From Azospirillum sp. 412522 (GTDB taxonomy: Bacteria > Pseudomonadota > Alphaproteobacteria > Azospirillales > Azospirillaceae), in assembly GCF_019805165.1 (NCBI RefSeq), contig NZ_RWIJ01000029.1, positions 1 through 64,000 of the forward strand: 64,000 bases of DNA, in the 5' to 3' direction. How positions within the stretch are numbered: the first letter of the stretch is position 1; every line of letters begins with the position of its first letter. The position numbers and the translations under genes are program-made. Under the pieces are notes generated by a model. The model was not told the DNA's origin. It did not search any database and worked only from the letters and a program-made list of their open reading frames with translations. Of this stretch, positions 17,258-25,771 are shown one piece after another.

Positions 17258-18475
17258 CTAGTGTTCAGACAACTCTTTCCTGCACTCCGTCGCCAAAAGC
17301 ATCAGCGACAGGATGACCCCGGTATCGAGATACTTGAAGCTCGTGTGGAGGCAGAGTGCCATCATCAATGGCGGCACGACTGCCAGCGCCAGCACCGGAT
17401 CGGCCGCGAGCAGCCTAGACCAGGGCCGGACCATGGCCCCCAGATAAGCCGCCAACGCAATCACCCCGAAGAGCCCGGTCTTCAGCAGACTGTAGCTCCC
17501 GAGAGTGTGGGTATATCCGACCCGCCAACCGCCAACCGCCGGATTGGCGAATCGCGCTCCCCAGCCGTCGCCGAACAGCAGGGTCCAGGGCGTGGAAACG
17601 GCATGATCGATCACCGCCGCGGCCTCCTCCCACCGGGCATTGACCCCGGTCAGCCGCGTCTTCTCCGCCGCCTGCTGCCAAGCGCCGAGCAGCGCATCTC
17701 CACCGGCCACCGCGAGCAGCACCAATCCCAACAGCAACGGCAAGGCCAGCCACGGTCGCCGCCGGACCCACCACAGGGCGATGATCGCCAGCGCCAGCAC
17801 TGCCAGCCCCAGAGCGGTACGATGGACCGCCCCGGCCAGCGCGCCAAGGCAGAGCAATCCACCGACCGCGCAAGGAACCGCCATGATCCAGTGGCGAACC
17901 CGCCCACCGACGGCTAACAGCGACAGCACTGCTGCTGGCAGAGCCACCGCGGCGAACAGCACCGCCGGCGCGTTGAGCAGATAGACGCCGCCGTCGGCCA
18001 TCGCCCGCTTTCCGATGGCGCCGAACCCCCACTCCGCCTGCCGCCACCAACGCAGGGCCAACAGCACTCCCGCTAGTGTCACTCCCCCCGCCAGCGAGCG
18101 CACGGCGGCTTGCCCGCCGCTCCGCAGAACCGGAACCAGAAAAACGGGAAGGAACAGGTACAACAAGGGCACGACATCGCGCAGGATATCGGCCGCCTCC
18201 CATCCCAGTGCAGCCCCACGCAGCAGCGGAACCCATAGCAGCCAAGCGGCTGCGGCGACCGCCGCGGGCATCCATCCATTCTCGGACGGTGTGCGCAGCG
18301 CATGGCCGCTCACCACCGCCAACGGCCATCTCCAGCCGATCGACGCCAGGATCAGAAGACCTATGGCGATTTCCACCCAACGCAGCCCCGGTGGCGCCGG
18401 GACGCTCAGTCCGCCATAGAGAAGCAGCCCAGCGGCCATCGACAGCGCGGCGCCCCTGCCGGCCGCCGCCGTCAC
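17258..18475 (-). CDS. O-antigen ligase/polymerase-like membrane protein
   Basis: A 405-residue integral membrane protein with about ten hydrophobic helices and a larger loop near residues 255-320 (AWQQAAEKTRLTGVNARWEE...VSTPWTLLFGDGWGARFANP), the layout of Wzy polymerases and WaaL ligases. The Arg-rich loop with GxG...G and a following YTHTLGSYSLLKTG segment resembles the periplasmic loop of those enzymes. With an exporter, a chain-length protein and three glycosyltransferases nearby, a Wzy-type polymerase is a reasonable inference. The first codon looks like GTG. It lies first in the run of overlapping genes down to 13924. Confidence 0.7.
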   Translation of the reverse strand: MTAAAGRGAALSMAAGLLLYGGLSVPAPPGLRWVEIAIGLLILASIGWRWPLAVVSGHALRTPSENGWMPAAVAAAAWLLWVPLLRGAALGWEAADILRDVVPLLYLFLPVFLVPVLRSGGQAAVRSLAGGVTLAGVLLALRWWRQAEWGFGAIGKRAMADGGVYLLNAPAVLFAAVALPAAVLSLLAVGGRVRHWIMAVPCAVGGLLCLGALAGAVHRTALGLAVLALAIIALWWVRRRPWLALPLLLGLVLLAVAGGDALLGAWQQAAEKTRLTGVNARWEEAAAVIDHAVSTPWTLLFGDGWGARFANPAVGGWRVGYTHTLGSYSLLKTGLFGVIALAAYLGAMVRPWSRLLAADPVLALAVVPPLMMALCLHTSFKYLDTGVILSLMLLATECRKELSEH

Positions 18476-18518
18476 GGCCGAACCCTGGAAAGGACGCTGG
18501 GAAGGAAGGCCCGGCTCC

Positions 18519-19022
18519 TCAGGCCCAGCGCTGCTCGGCGCGATCCAGGCGATAGCAGAGCCCTTCCTGTGGGCGGAGGCGCAAGGTGCCGGCCAGGGTC
18601 AATGGCTCCCGCGTGGCCGGCAAGGCGATGGCGGTATGGACATGCATCATGGTCGCCGGTCCGGGGCTCTCGCAGGCGGAGCAGCCCATCGGGTTGGCGG
18701 ACAAAACGAAGTGGTTGTGGGTGGCACCTTCGGTCAGTGGCACCATGAAGCCGCGGACGGTAACCGGCCGGCCGTCCAGCGCGGAAACCTTCACCGGGAA
18801 CTGCGGATCGCCGGAAAGCCCGCCCATCCGAACAGTGCCCAGGTCGCGCCAGATCGCCGTGGTCTCGTCCAGCGGCAGATGGAAGGGGCCGGCAGGGTGG
18901 CTTGGTGAATCCGGCACTCCGGCAGCCCAAACGGCCCAGCCGGCGACGGGAGCGAGCGCAAGCGGCAACAGGATCTGGCGCCGGCTGGGCATGGCCGCAC
19001 CAAGACGGATGGCTGTGTTCAT
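18519..19022 (-). CDS. Tat-exported DUF3299-like protein
   Basis: A 167-residue protein with a twin-arginine-type leader (PSRRQILLPLALAPVAGWAV) and then a small beta-rich domain: VTVRGFMVPLTEGATHNHFV followed by LSANPMGCSACESPGPATMMHVH. The Cys pair and His residues may bind a metal. The arrangement resembles DUF3299 periplasmic proteins, which often lie beside transport or metal genes. The ATG at 19022 has a GGGGAG site. It lies 43 bp upstream of the ligase-like gene in the same direction, so it may be co-transcribed with the polysaccharide genes, though a link is not evident. Confidence 0.65.
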   Translation of the reverse strand: MNTAIRLGAAMPSRRQILLPLALAPVAGWAVWAAGVPDSPSHPAGPFHLPLDETTAIWRDLGTVRMGGLSGDPQFPVKVSALDGRPVTVRGFMVPLTEGATHNHFVLSANPMGCSACESPGPATMMHVHTAIALPATREPLTLAGTLRLRPQEGLCYRLDRAEQRWA

Positions 19023-19402
19023 GGTCGCTTCTCCCCTGTTGTATTGCTTCGTCACCGGGGCTGCGAAAACAGGGCGCCGTGCGTCGTGGAAGTCTCTGGT
19101 CCGGCGGCCGGGGAACAGCTTTGTCCGGTACGGGGCGACGCCTTCTGTCTGACGGTCGCCGATTGCGCGAAAGTCTCCGGCAAGTGCAGTCGCCGGTCAA
19201 CCCGCATTTCCGCCCGGTGCCGAAGAGACCGCGACGCGTAAGGACAGGATATGGATAGCCCGAAATTTCGATCCGCTCCCGGATGCTTTCAAGAAAACGT
19301 AATCTGTTTGACGGGGTGCGCCACGGCACTTCATAGTCCCACCACCGCGCCTGCCGCACTGCACACAGTCCGGCGCAAGCCGTTCCGGTGACGAGACGAG
19401 CC
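19023..19402. other. Intergenic region with hutG promoter candidate
   Basis: These 380 bp separate the divergent DUF3299-like and hutG genes. A likely hutG promoter on the + strand is TTGACG (19308-19313), an 18-bp spacer and CATAGT (19332-19337). I see no additional gene or structured RNA. Confidence 0.5.
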
Positions 19403-20224
19403 ATGGAAACCTTCCGCTTCCAGCCGGGTGAAACACCGGTTTTGCTCAATATTCCGCATGTCGGAACCATGATTCCGCCGGACATCGCCATGACGATGAC
19501 GCCAGCGGGATTGGCACAACCCGATGTCGATCGCCATCTGGACCGGTTGTACCACTTTGCCCCTGCGCTCGGAATTGGTTTCCTGACGGCGCTTTGTTCG
19601 CGCTACGTGGTGGATCTGAACCGTGATCCCGACGGCATCGTGCCGCAGCCGGGGTTGGACCCCACCGAAATCTGCCCGCTGACCACTTTCGACCGTGCGC
19701 CGATCTACCTGCCGGGTCGGGAACCCGACCGTGCGGAGATCGACCGTCGGGTGGGCGCGTATTGGCGTCCCTATCACGACCAGCTGCGCAGCGAGTTGCA
19801 AGCCTTGCGTGACCGTTTTGGCGTCGCGATCCTGTTCGACGCCCATTCCGTGCGCAGTCGCATCCCGCGCTTCTTCGACGGCGCCCTGCCCGACTTCAAC
19901 CTGGGAACCGGTGACGGCAGCGCTGCCCAGCCGATGGTCGTCCGGCTGATGAATGTTCTTTCGGCCTCCGAGCGCTATTCCGCCGCGCTGAACGGCCGCA
20001 TGCGTGGTGGCTTCATCATCCGCAGCTATGGCCAGCCGGAGGAGAACATCCATGCCATCCAGCTGGAACTGACCCAGTCGACCTACATGGACGAGGATGC
20101 CCCCTATCATTTCCGCCCGAACCTGGCAGCGGAAGTGAAACCGTCGCTGGAGCGGCTGTTGAGTGTCGTCGTCGAATGGGCCTGGCAGAAGGCCAGCGGA
20201 CAGCGCCGGGCGGCGTTCCTGTAA
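19403..20224 (+). CDS. hutG: N-formylglutamate amidohydrolase
   Basis: A 273-residue member of the N-formylglutamate amidohydrolase family, which releases formate from N-formylglutamate at the end of histidine degradation. Family features are LLNIPHVGTMIP near the start, YVVDLNRDPDG, ILFDAHSVRSRIPRFFDG, and the C-terminal GGFIIRSYGQPEENIHAIQL followed by ELTQSTYMDED. I took the ATG at 19403 because the better-spaced GACGAG element precedes it; an in-frame codon at 19388 is possible. No other hut genes are adjacent. Confidence 0.88.
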   Translation: METFRFQPGETPVLLNIPHVGTMIPPDIAMTMTPAGLAQPDVDRHLDRLYHFAPALGIGFLTALCSRYVVDLNRDPDGIVPQPGLDPTEICPLTTFDRAPIYLPGREPDRAEIDRRVGAYWRPYHDQLRSELQALRDRFGVAILFDAHSVRSRIPRFFDGALPDFNLGTGDGSAAQPMVVRLMNVLSASERYSAALNGRMRGGFIIRSYGQPEENIHAIQLELTQSTYMDEDAPYHFRPNLAAEVKPSLERLLSVVVEWAWQKASGQRRAAFL

Positions 20225-20261
20225 CGCCACCGGCATCCTGAACGAACCACCATGAAAGAGT

Positions 20262-20289
20262 GGCCCTCCCCCGTCACCGGGGAAGGGCC
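20262..20289. terminator. Hairpin between convergent hutG and AAA ATPase genes
   Basis: GGCCCTCCCCCG and CGGGGAAGGGCC pair with one mismatch around a very short loop, midway between the ends of the convergent genes. No T tract follows, so terminator strength is uncertain. Confidence 0.45.
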
Positions 20290-20314
20290 GAAGGACGGCC
20301 TGATCGGGGATGGA

Positions 20315-21988
20315 TCAGATCTGGCCGCGCTCGCTCGCCTGACGCATCAGGACGTATTGGCGCATCATCTGGTTGCGGAACCGGTAACGCTCCAGGCCGG
20401 GTTCGACCACCGGAGCCAGGATGCCGCCATGGTCCTCCCGCGTCAGGCGCTTCAACAGGTCGAGCGTCGCGGCGCCAGGCAATTCTCCGCTGTCACCCGC
20501 CAAGTCCTTGGGATCGAACACGCCATAGGCATCGGCCGGACACAGCGCCGCCGCCAGCAATGCGTCCTCCAGCTCGGTCCGACGGTCGGCGGCCAGCGCG
20601 CGGGCATAGCTCTCGACAATGCCGCGTTCGGCTTCCTGCAGGCAGCGGGCGACGGCATAGGCCAGATCCGGCCGCTCCACCAGCTTGCTGCCGCGGCTGA
20701 CGGCGCTGCGCGCCGCATGCAGTCCCAGAAGCTGGGCGTAATAAGGCAGGCCGCGTACGAATTCGGCAATCCGCCGCACCACGTCGGCGGCGAACTCGAT
20801 GCCGGCATTCTGCGCGCCCGCCTGGATCAGACGGCCGATCTCCTGGTCCGTCATCAGCGGCAGGTGAACCGGCACCAGGGACCGCTGGATCGACGGATGC
20901 TTGCCCAGAAGCTGGTCCAGATTCTCGGCGACGCCGACCACCAGAAGCGTGACCGGGATCGAGCTGTCGGTCAGGTTCTTGAAAAGCTCCGCCAGCTTGT
21001 TGCGGAAATCCTCATCCAGAACGCGGTCATACTCGTCGAGGATCAACAGCACGTGGGTCGCGTGGATGCCCGCCAGCACCTCGTTCAGTTCGGTGACGCT
21101 GAAGGTGCCGTCCGGCAGCAGTTCGTTGAGGCTGGCGAAGTTGCGCCGCGCCGCGAACGGGTTGTCCAGCGCCGAGCGGTAGTAGGTTGAGGGGATCTTC
21201 TTCAGGAAATGCCTGAAGATGTCCTCGAAACTCAACTCGCCGCTGCAGGTCAGCTTGAGCGAAAGATAGCCGGCCTGTCCGGCGATCTTCTCGATGGCAT
21301 TGGCAACGGAGGTCTTTCCGCGGCCGCGGTCGCCGTAGAGGATGACGTGGGCCCGCTCCTCCTCGATGGCGGAGATGATACGGCGCAGGGTGTCGTTGCG
21401 GCCGATGAACAGGCCGTTCAACTGCTGCTTCGGCCGGGTCGGGGTGAAGGCCTCGCGCAGAAGCCCGTTCAGTTCCGGCGTCAGGCCCTTCAGCATGGCC
21501 GGCGCGTTGCCGCCCGCATTGGCCCCGAAGCCGCCGCGATAGCCGCCATTGACCGACATGGTGAAGCGCGGCAGGTCGTATTCGCCGTCCGCATCATGGC
21601 CGCCCGGCTGCGGGAATATGTGGCCGCGGCGGTCGCCGGTGGCCTCGTTGTCGATGATGTCGGGCAGGCGTGGGGCGGCAGGGCCGCGCATCGCCTCGAA
21701 CCCGGCCCGGCCACCCATGCCGGCGCTCTGGCCTCCCATCGTACCGTCCACGGGACGCAGATGCACCGCACCCGGCCGGGCGAAACCCGGCGCGTTGGGA
21801 AAGCCACCGGCATTGCCCATTCCAGACCCGGCGGCGCCGGGACCGGCCATACCCGGTCCGCCGGTCAGCGAACCGGAACCAAGACCGCCACCCGTGATGC
21901 CCGGACTGCCCAGGCCAGTACCACCGGCGGCCGGCATGCGTTCGTCAGCCACGGCGGCAGTACGACGCTTTCGAAAGAAATTCCGCAT
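20315..21988 (-). CDS. AAA+ ATPase with Orc1/Cdc6-like core and long disordered N-terminus
   Basis: A 557-residue protein. The first 170 residues are rich in Gly, Pro, Met and Ala (for example GSPGITGGGLGSGSLTGGPG) and look disordered. The rest is an AAA+ module of the Orc1/Cdc6-like type: Walker A in ILYGDRGRGKTSVANAIEK, Walker B in HVLLILDEYDRVLDEDF, sensor region near VTLLVVGVAENLDQLLGKHP, and a C-terminal helical or winged part. ATP binding is well supported; the biological role is not known. The ATG at 21988 (MRNFFRKRR) has a purine-rich GGGA stretch before it and follows a GC-rich leader. Confidence 0.78.
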   Translation of the reverse strand: MRNFFRKRRTAAVADERMPAAGGTGLGSPGITGGGLGSGSLTGGPGMAGPGAAGSGMGNAGGFPNAPGFARPGAVHLRPVDGTMGGQSAGMGGRAGFEAMRGPAAPRLPDIIDNEATGDRRGHIFPQPGGHDADGEYDLPRFTMSVNGGYRGGFGANAGGNAPAMLKGLTPELNGLLREAFTPTRPKQQLNGLFIGRNDTLRRIISAIEEERAHVILYGDRGRGKTSVANAIEKIAGQAGYLSLKLTCSGELSFEDIFRHFLKKIPSTYYRSALDNPFAARRNFASLNELLPDGTFSVTELNEVLAGIHATHVLLILDEYDRVLDEDFRNKLAELFKNLTDSSIPVTLLVVGVAENLDQLLGKHPSIQRSLVPVHLPLMTDQEIGRLIQAGAQNAGIEFAADVVRRIAEFVRGLPYYAQLLGLHAARSAVSRGSKLVERPDLAYAVARCLQEAERGIVESYARALAADRRTELEDALLAAALCPADAYGVFDPKDLAGDSGELPGAATLDLLKRLTREDHGGILAPVVEPGLERYRFRNQMMRQYVLMRQASERGQI

Positions 21989-22204
21989 CCGTCCCAATCC
22001 CCACGCGTTGTCGGCGTTCGCGGAACCGGCCCCCTTTCGGCTTCTCGGATGGGCCAGGGACGGCTCCGCGTGTTCCCGATGTAAGCGCTGCGCCGGCCGG
22101 GGTGGGCTGGGATTTCGGATATAATACCGACGCGGCATTCCCCGTTCGGGGACCTCTTCCGAAGGGATGTGCCGAGAAACCCGCAGGGCACCCCCCAGCC
22201 GTCA

Positions 22205-22303
22205 TCAGCCGATCAGGATCGGCCCTACCGTGGCCCAGCCATAGAGCACGGCCAGGAACAGGGCGAGCGTCATGCATTCACGCAGGAAAGCCAGAACCGA
22301 CAT
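22205..22303 (-). CDS. Small single-pass membrane protein (32 aa)
   Basis: A 32-codon frame begins at an ATG preceded by a perfect GGAGG 5 nt upstream. It encodes MSVLAFLRECMTLALFLAVL followed by YGWATVGPILIG: a short amphipathic start and then one hydrophobic helix ending in Gly-rich residues. Length and layout match the small membrane peptides that are often missed in annotation. It lies 168 bp downstream of the MarR gene in the same direction. I recognise no family, and the role is unknown. The strong ribosome site is the main argument that it is real. Confidence 0.6.
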   Translation of the reverse strand: MSVLAFLRECMTLALFLAVLYGWATVGPILIG

Positions 22304-22471
22304 GCCAACCTCCATTGTTCGCGTCTTGTTCCGATAGAGCTATCAGAACGGACGCAGAACGGCAACCTCACAGTTCTGCCTATGTTCCTGTTATGGGCTC
22401 CAGTGTTCCATTCTGGACACAGATCGAACGGACAGGTGGTTGGAAAGTTTCGCGTTGAAAGCGTAGACCCG

Positions 22472-22963
22472 TCAGGCGTGGTCGGCATCGTCATAGCGGA
22501 TCAGGTCGGTCCAGGCGCGCTCCAGGCGCCGCAGCGTGCGATAGGTGGTCTCGAAGTCCGCGCCGTCGCTGTCGTTGCGGAGCAGACTGTCGGCACGTGT
22601 CGCCTCGAGCTTCTTCAGCGCCTCGCAGGTTGCCAGCCCCTGATCGGACAGCTTGAGCCGGGCGGCGCGGCGGTCACGCTGGGACGGGCTGCGGTCGACA
22701 TAGCCCCCCTCCACCAGATGCTTCAGATTGTAGGAGGCATTGGAACCCAGATAATAGCCGCGCTCCAGAAGGTCGCGGACCGACAGTTCCTCTGTGCCGA
22801 TGTGCAGCAGCATCAGCGCCTGCGTCGGGCTGAGGTCGGTCACACCGATGCGGGCCAGTTCCATCCGAAGCACGTCAAGGAAGCGCCGGGTGATGCTTTC
22901 CATGACGCGGCCAAGGTCGGTATAGACCGCGGGGGCCGCCACACTCTGCTGCATGCTCATCAT
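22472..22963 (-). CDS. MarR-family regulator, LdtR-like
   Basis: A 163-residue winged-helix regulator. After an N-terminal helix (YTDLGRVMESITRRFLDVLR) comes the core with ELSVRDLLERGYYLGSNASY followed by NLKHLVEGGYVDRSPSQRDRRA. The GYYLGSNASYNLK string is characteristic of the alphaproteobacterial group that includes LdtR, a regulator tied to L,D-transpeptidase and stress functions in Rhizobiales. Function here is inferred only. Three in-frame ATGs lie within 10 bp; I used the first (22963). It diverges from no close neighbour and the intergenic gap upstream is about 200 bp. Confidence 0.82.
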   Translation of the reverse strand: MMSMQQSVAAPAVYTDLGRVMESITRRFLDVLRMELARIGVTDLSPTQALMLLHIGTEELSVRDLLERGYYLGSNASYNLKHLVEGGYVDRSPSQRDRRAARLKLSDQGLATCEALKKLEATRADSLLRNDSDGADFETTYRTLRRLERAWTDLIRYDDADHA

Positions 22964-23165
22964 CCTGTGCCAGTGGCTTACGAAAGCCGTTGTGCGGTCG
23001 CCGCGAAACTGCCGCGCTTTATCGACCGGCGGACCGGGGAAGCGATGCCGCGGCACCCCTTCCCGTCGCCGTTTCTTAATGGCCTGTGACGATGGGCAAA
23101 TTTTATTGCGAATTGGAGAGACAAACTTGAGACGCCGGGGGTTGGCGGTCCCCCGGTACCGCTGT

Positions 23166-23945
23166 CTACAGCGTACCGGGAAAGGCACCACCATCCAGAA
23201 GGATGTTCTGACCGGTCATGAAACCGGACTGCGCGGCGCAAAGGAAGGCGCAGGCCATCCCGAACTCCTCCGGATCGCCAAATCGCCCGGACGGGTTCGT
23301 CTTGCGACGCAGGTCCATTTCCTCGTCGATGCTGCGTCCGGCGGCCTTGGCGCCGCCCTCCATCGTCTTGCGCAGACGGTCGGTCTCGAAGGGACCGGGC
23401 AGCAGGTTGTTGATGGTGACGTTATGCTTCACCGTCTGGCGCGACAGGCCGGCGACGAAGCCGGTCAGACCGGTGCGCGCACCGTTCGACAAACCCAGGA
23501 TCGGGATCGGCGCCTTCACTGCGGCCGAGGTGATGTTGACGATGCGGCCGAACCGACGGGAGATCATGCCGTCCACCGTCGCCTTGATCAGGAAGATCGG
23601 CGTCAGCATGTTGGCGTCGAGCGCGCGAATCCAGTCTTCGCGGTCCCAGTCGTGGAAATCGCCCGGCGGCGGGCCGCCGGCATTGTTGACCAGGATATCA
23701 GGCTCCGGGCAGGCGGCCAGCGCGGCGGCGCGTCCCTCTTCCGTCGCGATGTCGCCGGGAGCGGTGGTGACGGTGACGCCGGTCGCCTTGCGGATCTCTT
23801 CGGCGGTCGCCTCCAGCGCGTCGGCGCTGCGGGCGGTCAGGGTGACGTGCACGCCCTCGCGGGCCAGCGCGAAGGCGCAGGCGCGGCCCAGCCCCTTGCT
23901 GGCTGCGCAGACGATGGCGCGGCGGCCGGCGATCCCCAAATCCAT
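23166..23945 (-). CDS. Short-chain dehydrogenase-like protein lacking the YxxxK dyad
   Basis: A 259-residue Rossmann-fold SDR. The cofactor loop is ASKGLGRACAFALAREG near residues 14-30, NNAGGPPPG near 90 is the structural NNAG motif, and a conserved Ser lies in VNITSAAVKAP. Where catalytic Tyr and Lys should stand, 13 and 17 residues after that Ser, the sequence reads LSNGARTG, so Tyr is Ser and Lys is Arg. Related proteins labelled 3-oxoacyl-ACP reductase-like show the same change. Cofactor binding may remain, but the ordinary reduction chemistry should not. It lies 22 bp downstream of hdaA. Confidence 0.82.
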   Translation of the reverse strand: MDLGIAGRRAIVCAASKGLGRACAFALAREGVHVTLTARSADALEATAEEIRKATGVTVTTAPGDIATEEGRAAALAACPEPDILVNNAGGPPPGDFHDWDREDWIRALDANMLTPIFLIKATVDGMISRRFGRIVNITSAAVKAPIPILGLSNGARTGLTGFVAGLSRQTVKHNVTINNLLPGPFETDRLRKTMEGGAKAAGRSIDEEMDLRRKTNPSGRFGDPEEFGMACAFLCAAQSGFMTGQNILLDGGAFPGTL

Positions 23946-23967
23946 GATCGTCTCTTCCCTGTTGAAA

Positions 23968-24690
23968 TCAAAAGGTCGTTCTGGAACCGGCTCGTTGCCG
24001 CTCCAATCGTTGCAGCTCCGAAAGGACCTCGCGCGCCAGCGGAACGGTCACGCCGCGATGGGCTGCCAGCGAGGCATGGTCCAGCGCCGCCACCAGACGG
24101 CGGGCGAAATCCAGCGACCGCTCCATCCGGGCCAGCAGGTAGGTGATCACCTCCATGCCCGGCCGCAATTGACGGTCGGCGAACAGCTTGACCAGCACCG
24201 CGGCCAGCAGCGCGTCGTCCGGCGGGCGGACTTCCACCGCCGGTGCACCCTTGATGCGCGACCGCAGGTCGGCGAGTCGGGTACGCCACCGTGACGGCGC
24301 CTTGCGCGACAGCAGCAACAGATGGCCTTGCTGTTCGCGGGCGAGATTGTAGAGGTGGAAGAGCGCCTGTTCCCGCTCGGGCCTGCCGGCGACCATGTCG
24401 GCATCCTCGACGACCACCGCGTTGGCCGGCGCCAGCAGCAAAGGCACCGCCGCCGTCTCCAGGGCATCGCCACGGGTCACCGGGGCATGGCTGCGGGCGC
24501 GCCAGACCTGCGACAGATGGGTCTTGCCGCAGCCGGCCGGGCCGAACAGCGTCAGAGCCGGGGCCGGCCAGGACGGCCAGCGGTCCAGCCACGCCACCGC
24601 GTCGGCGTTGCTGGACGCGACGAGGAAATCCTCGCAGCCCATCGCCGTCCGGTGCCCAAGGTCGAGCGGTATCTGCGCCGGCAAGCTCAT
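23968..24690 (-). CDS. hdaA: DnaA inactivator HdaA (DnaA-like ATPase domain protein)
   Basis: A 240-residue protein that looks like the ATPase core of DnaA without the DNA-binding domain. QIPLDLGHRTAMGCEDFLVA is the typical Hda N-terminus with a clamp-binding QxPLxL motif at residues 6-11. Walker A is FGPAGCGKTHLSQVW and sensor-like LVAALDHASLAAHRGVT lies near the end. In Caulobacter, HdaA bound to the beta clamp promotes ATP hydrolysis by DnaA and prevents re-initiation. The start is 13 bp from the preceding permease gene's stop, so the four genes from DUF2066 to hdaA form one transcription unit. Confidence 0.88.
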   Translation of the reverse strand: MSLPAQIPLDLGHRTAMGCEDFLVASSNADAVAWLDRWPSWPAPALTLFGPAGCGKTHLSQVWRARSHAPVTRGDALETAAVPLLLAPANAVVVEDADMVAGRPEREQALFHLYNLAREQQGHLLLLSRKAPSRWRTRLADLRSRIKGAPAVEVRPPDDALLAAVLVKLFADRQLRPGMEVITYLLARMERSLDFARRLVAALDHASLAAHRGVTVPLAREVLSELQRLERQRAGSRTTF

Positions 24691-24703
24691 GCGGACACAC
24701 CCA

Positions 24704-25771
24704 TCAGCGTTCCGCGTCGGTGCCGCGGTAGTACGGGCTTGAGAGATACTGTCGCAAGGCGAAGCGGGTCAACACGCCGATCACCGCGGCGACCGGCACC
24801 GCCAGCAGCACGCCGACGAAGCCGAACAGGCTGCCTCCGGCCAGCAGGGCGAACATCACCCACACCGCATGCAGCCCGACCTTGTCGCCCACGAGCTTCG
24901 GGGTCAGGACGTTGCCCTCCATCGCTTGGCCGAACAGGAAGATGCCGACCACGATGACGACCCGCCAAACCTCGTCGAACTGCAGCAAGGCAAGGCCGGT
25001 GCTGGCGACGAAGCCGAACAGGCTGCCGACATAGGGAATGAAGGACAGCAGCCCGGCGAGCAGACCGATCACCAGACCGAAATCCAGCCCCGCCGCCGAC
25101 AGTGCCAGCGCATAGAAGACGCCGAGAACCACGCAGACCGTCGCCTGCCCACGCACGAAGCCGGACAAGGTGACGTTCACCTCGCGCGCCTGCTCGCGCA
25201 CCGTCTCGGCATGCTGGCGCGGCAGCCAGGAATCGACCTTCCCGACCATCACGTCCCAGTCGCGCATCATATAGAATGCGACGATCGGCGTGATGAACAA
25301 CAGGGTGACGATGTCGAACAGCGCCAGCCCGCCCGACAGGATGCGGGTGACGATGCGGCCGACCAGCCCTGCGGCCTCTCCGGCATAGGCGCCGGCTGCC
25401 GCCCGCAACCGCTCCACATCGTCGGCCGGCAGACGATGGATGAAGCGGTTGAGCGCCGGGATCAGGCGCTCCTTGACCAGGGTCGCATAGGTCGGCAGCA
25501 CCTCCAGCAGATGGGAGACCTGTCCCTGCACCAGCGGCAGCAGAAGCAGCGCCATCAGCACCAGGACCAGGACGAAGCCGAGCAGCACCAGCGTGGTGCC
25601 GAGCCAGCGCGGCAGTCGGGCCGCCTCCAGCCGGTCGACCGCCGGGTCGAGCAGATAGGCGATGGCCAGCCCCACCACGAAGGGCAGCAGCATGTCGGAC
25701 AGCAGCCAAAGCGCCAGGACGAACAGCCCCAGCCCGATCAGCCAGAAACGGAGCTGCTTGGCCGGCGTCAC
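24704..25771 (-). CDS. AI-2E family transporter
   Basis: A 355-residue membrane protein with about eight hydrophobic segments, beginning QLRFWLIGLGLFVLALWLLS and including the family signature region FIPYVGSLFGFVASTGLALL plus GNVLTPKLVGDKVGLHAVWV. Members of this UPF0118/AI-2E group export or import small molecules; some are Na+/H+ antiporters, and a true AI-2 role is not established for most. The start is a GTG (25771) that overlaps the stop of the CDP-alcohol transferase gene in GTGA, so translation is coupled. Confidence 0.87.
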   Translation of the reverse strand: MTPAKQLRFWLIGLGLFVLALWLLSDMLLPFVVGLAIAYLLDPAVDRLEAARLPRWLGTTLVLLGFVLVLVLMALLLLPLVQGQVSHLLEVLPTYATLVKERLIPALNRFIHRLPADDVERLRAAAGAYAGEAAGLVGRIVTRILSGGLALFDIVTLLFITPIVAFYMMRDWDVMVGKVDSWLPRQHAETVREQAREVNVTLSGFVRGQATVCVVLGVFYALALSAAGLDFGLVIGLLAGLLSFIPYVGSLFGFVASTGLALLQFDEVWRVVIVVGIFLFGQAMEGNVLTPKLVGDKVGLHAVWVMFALLAGGSLFGFVGVLLAVPVAAVIGVLTRFALRQYLSSPYYRGTDAER

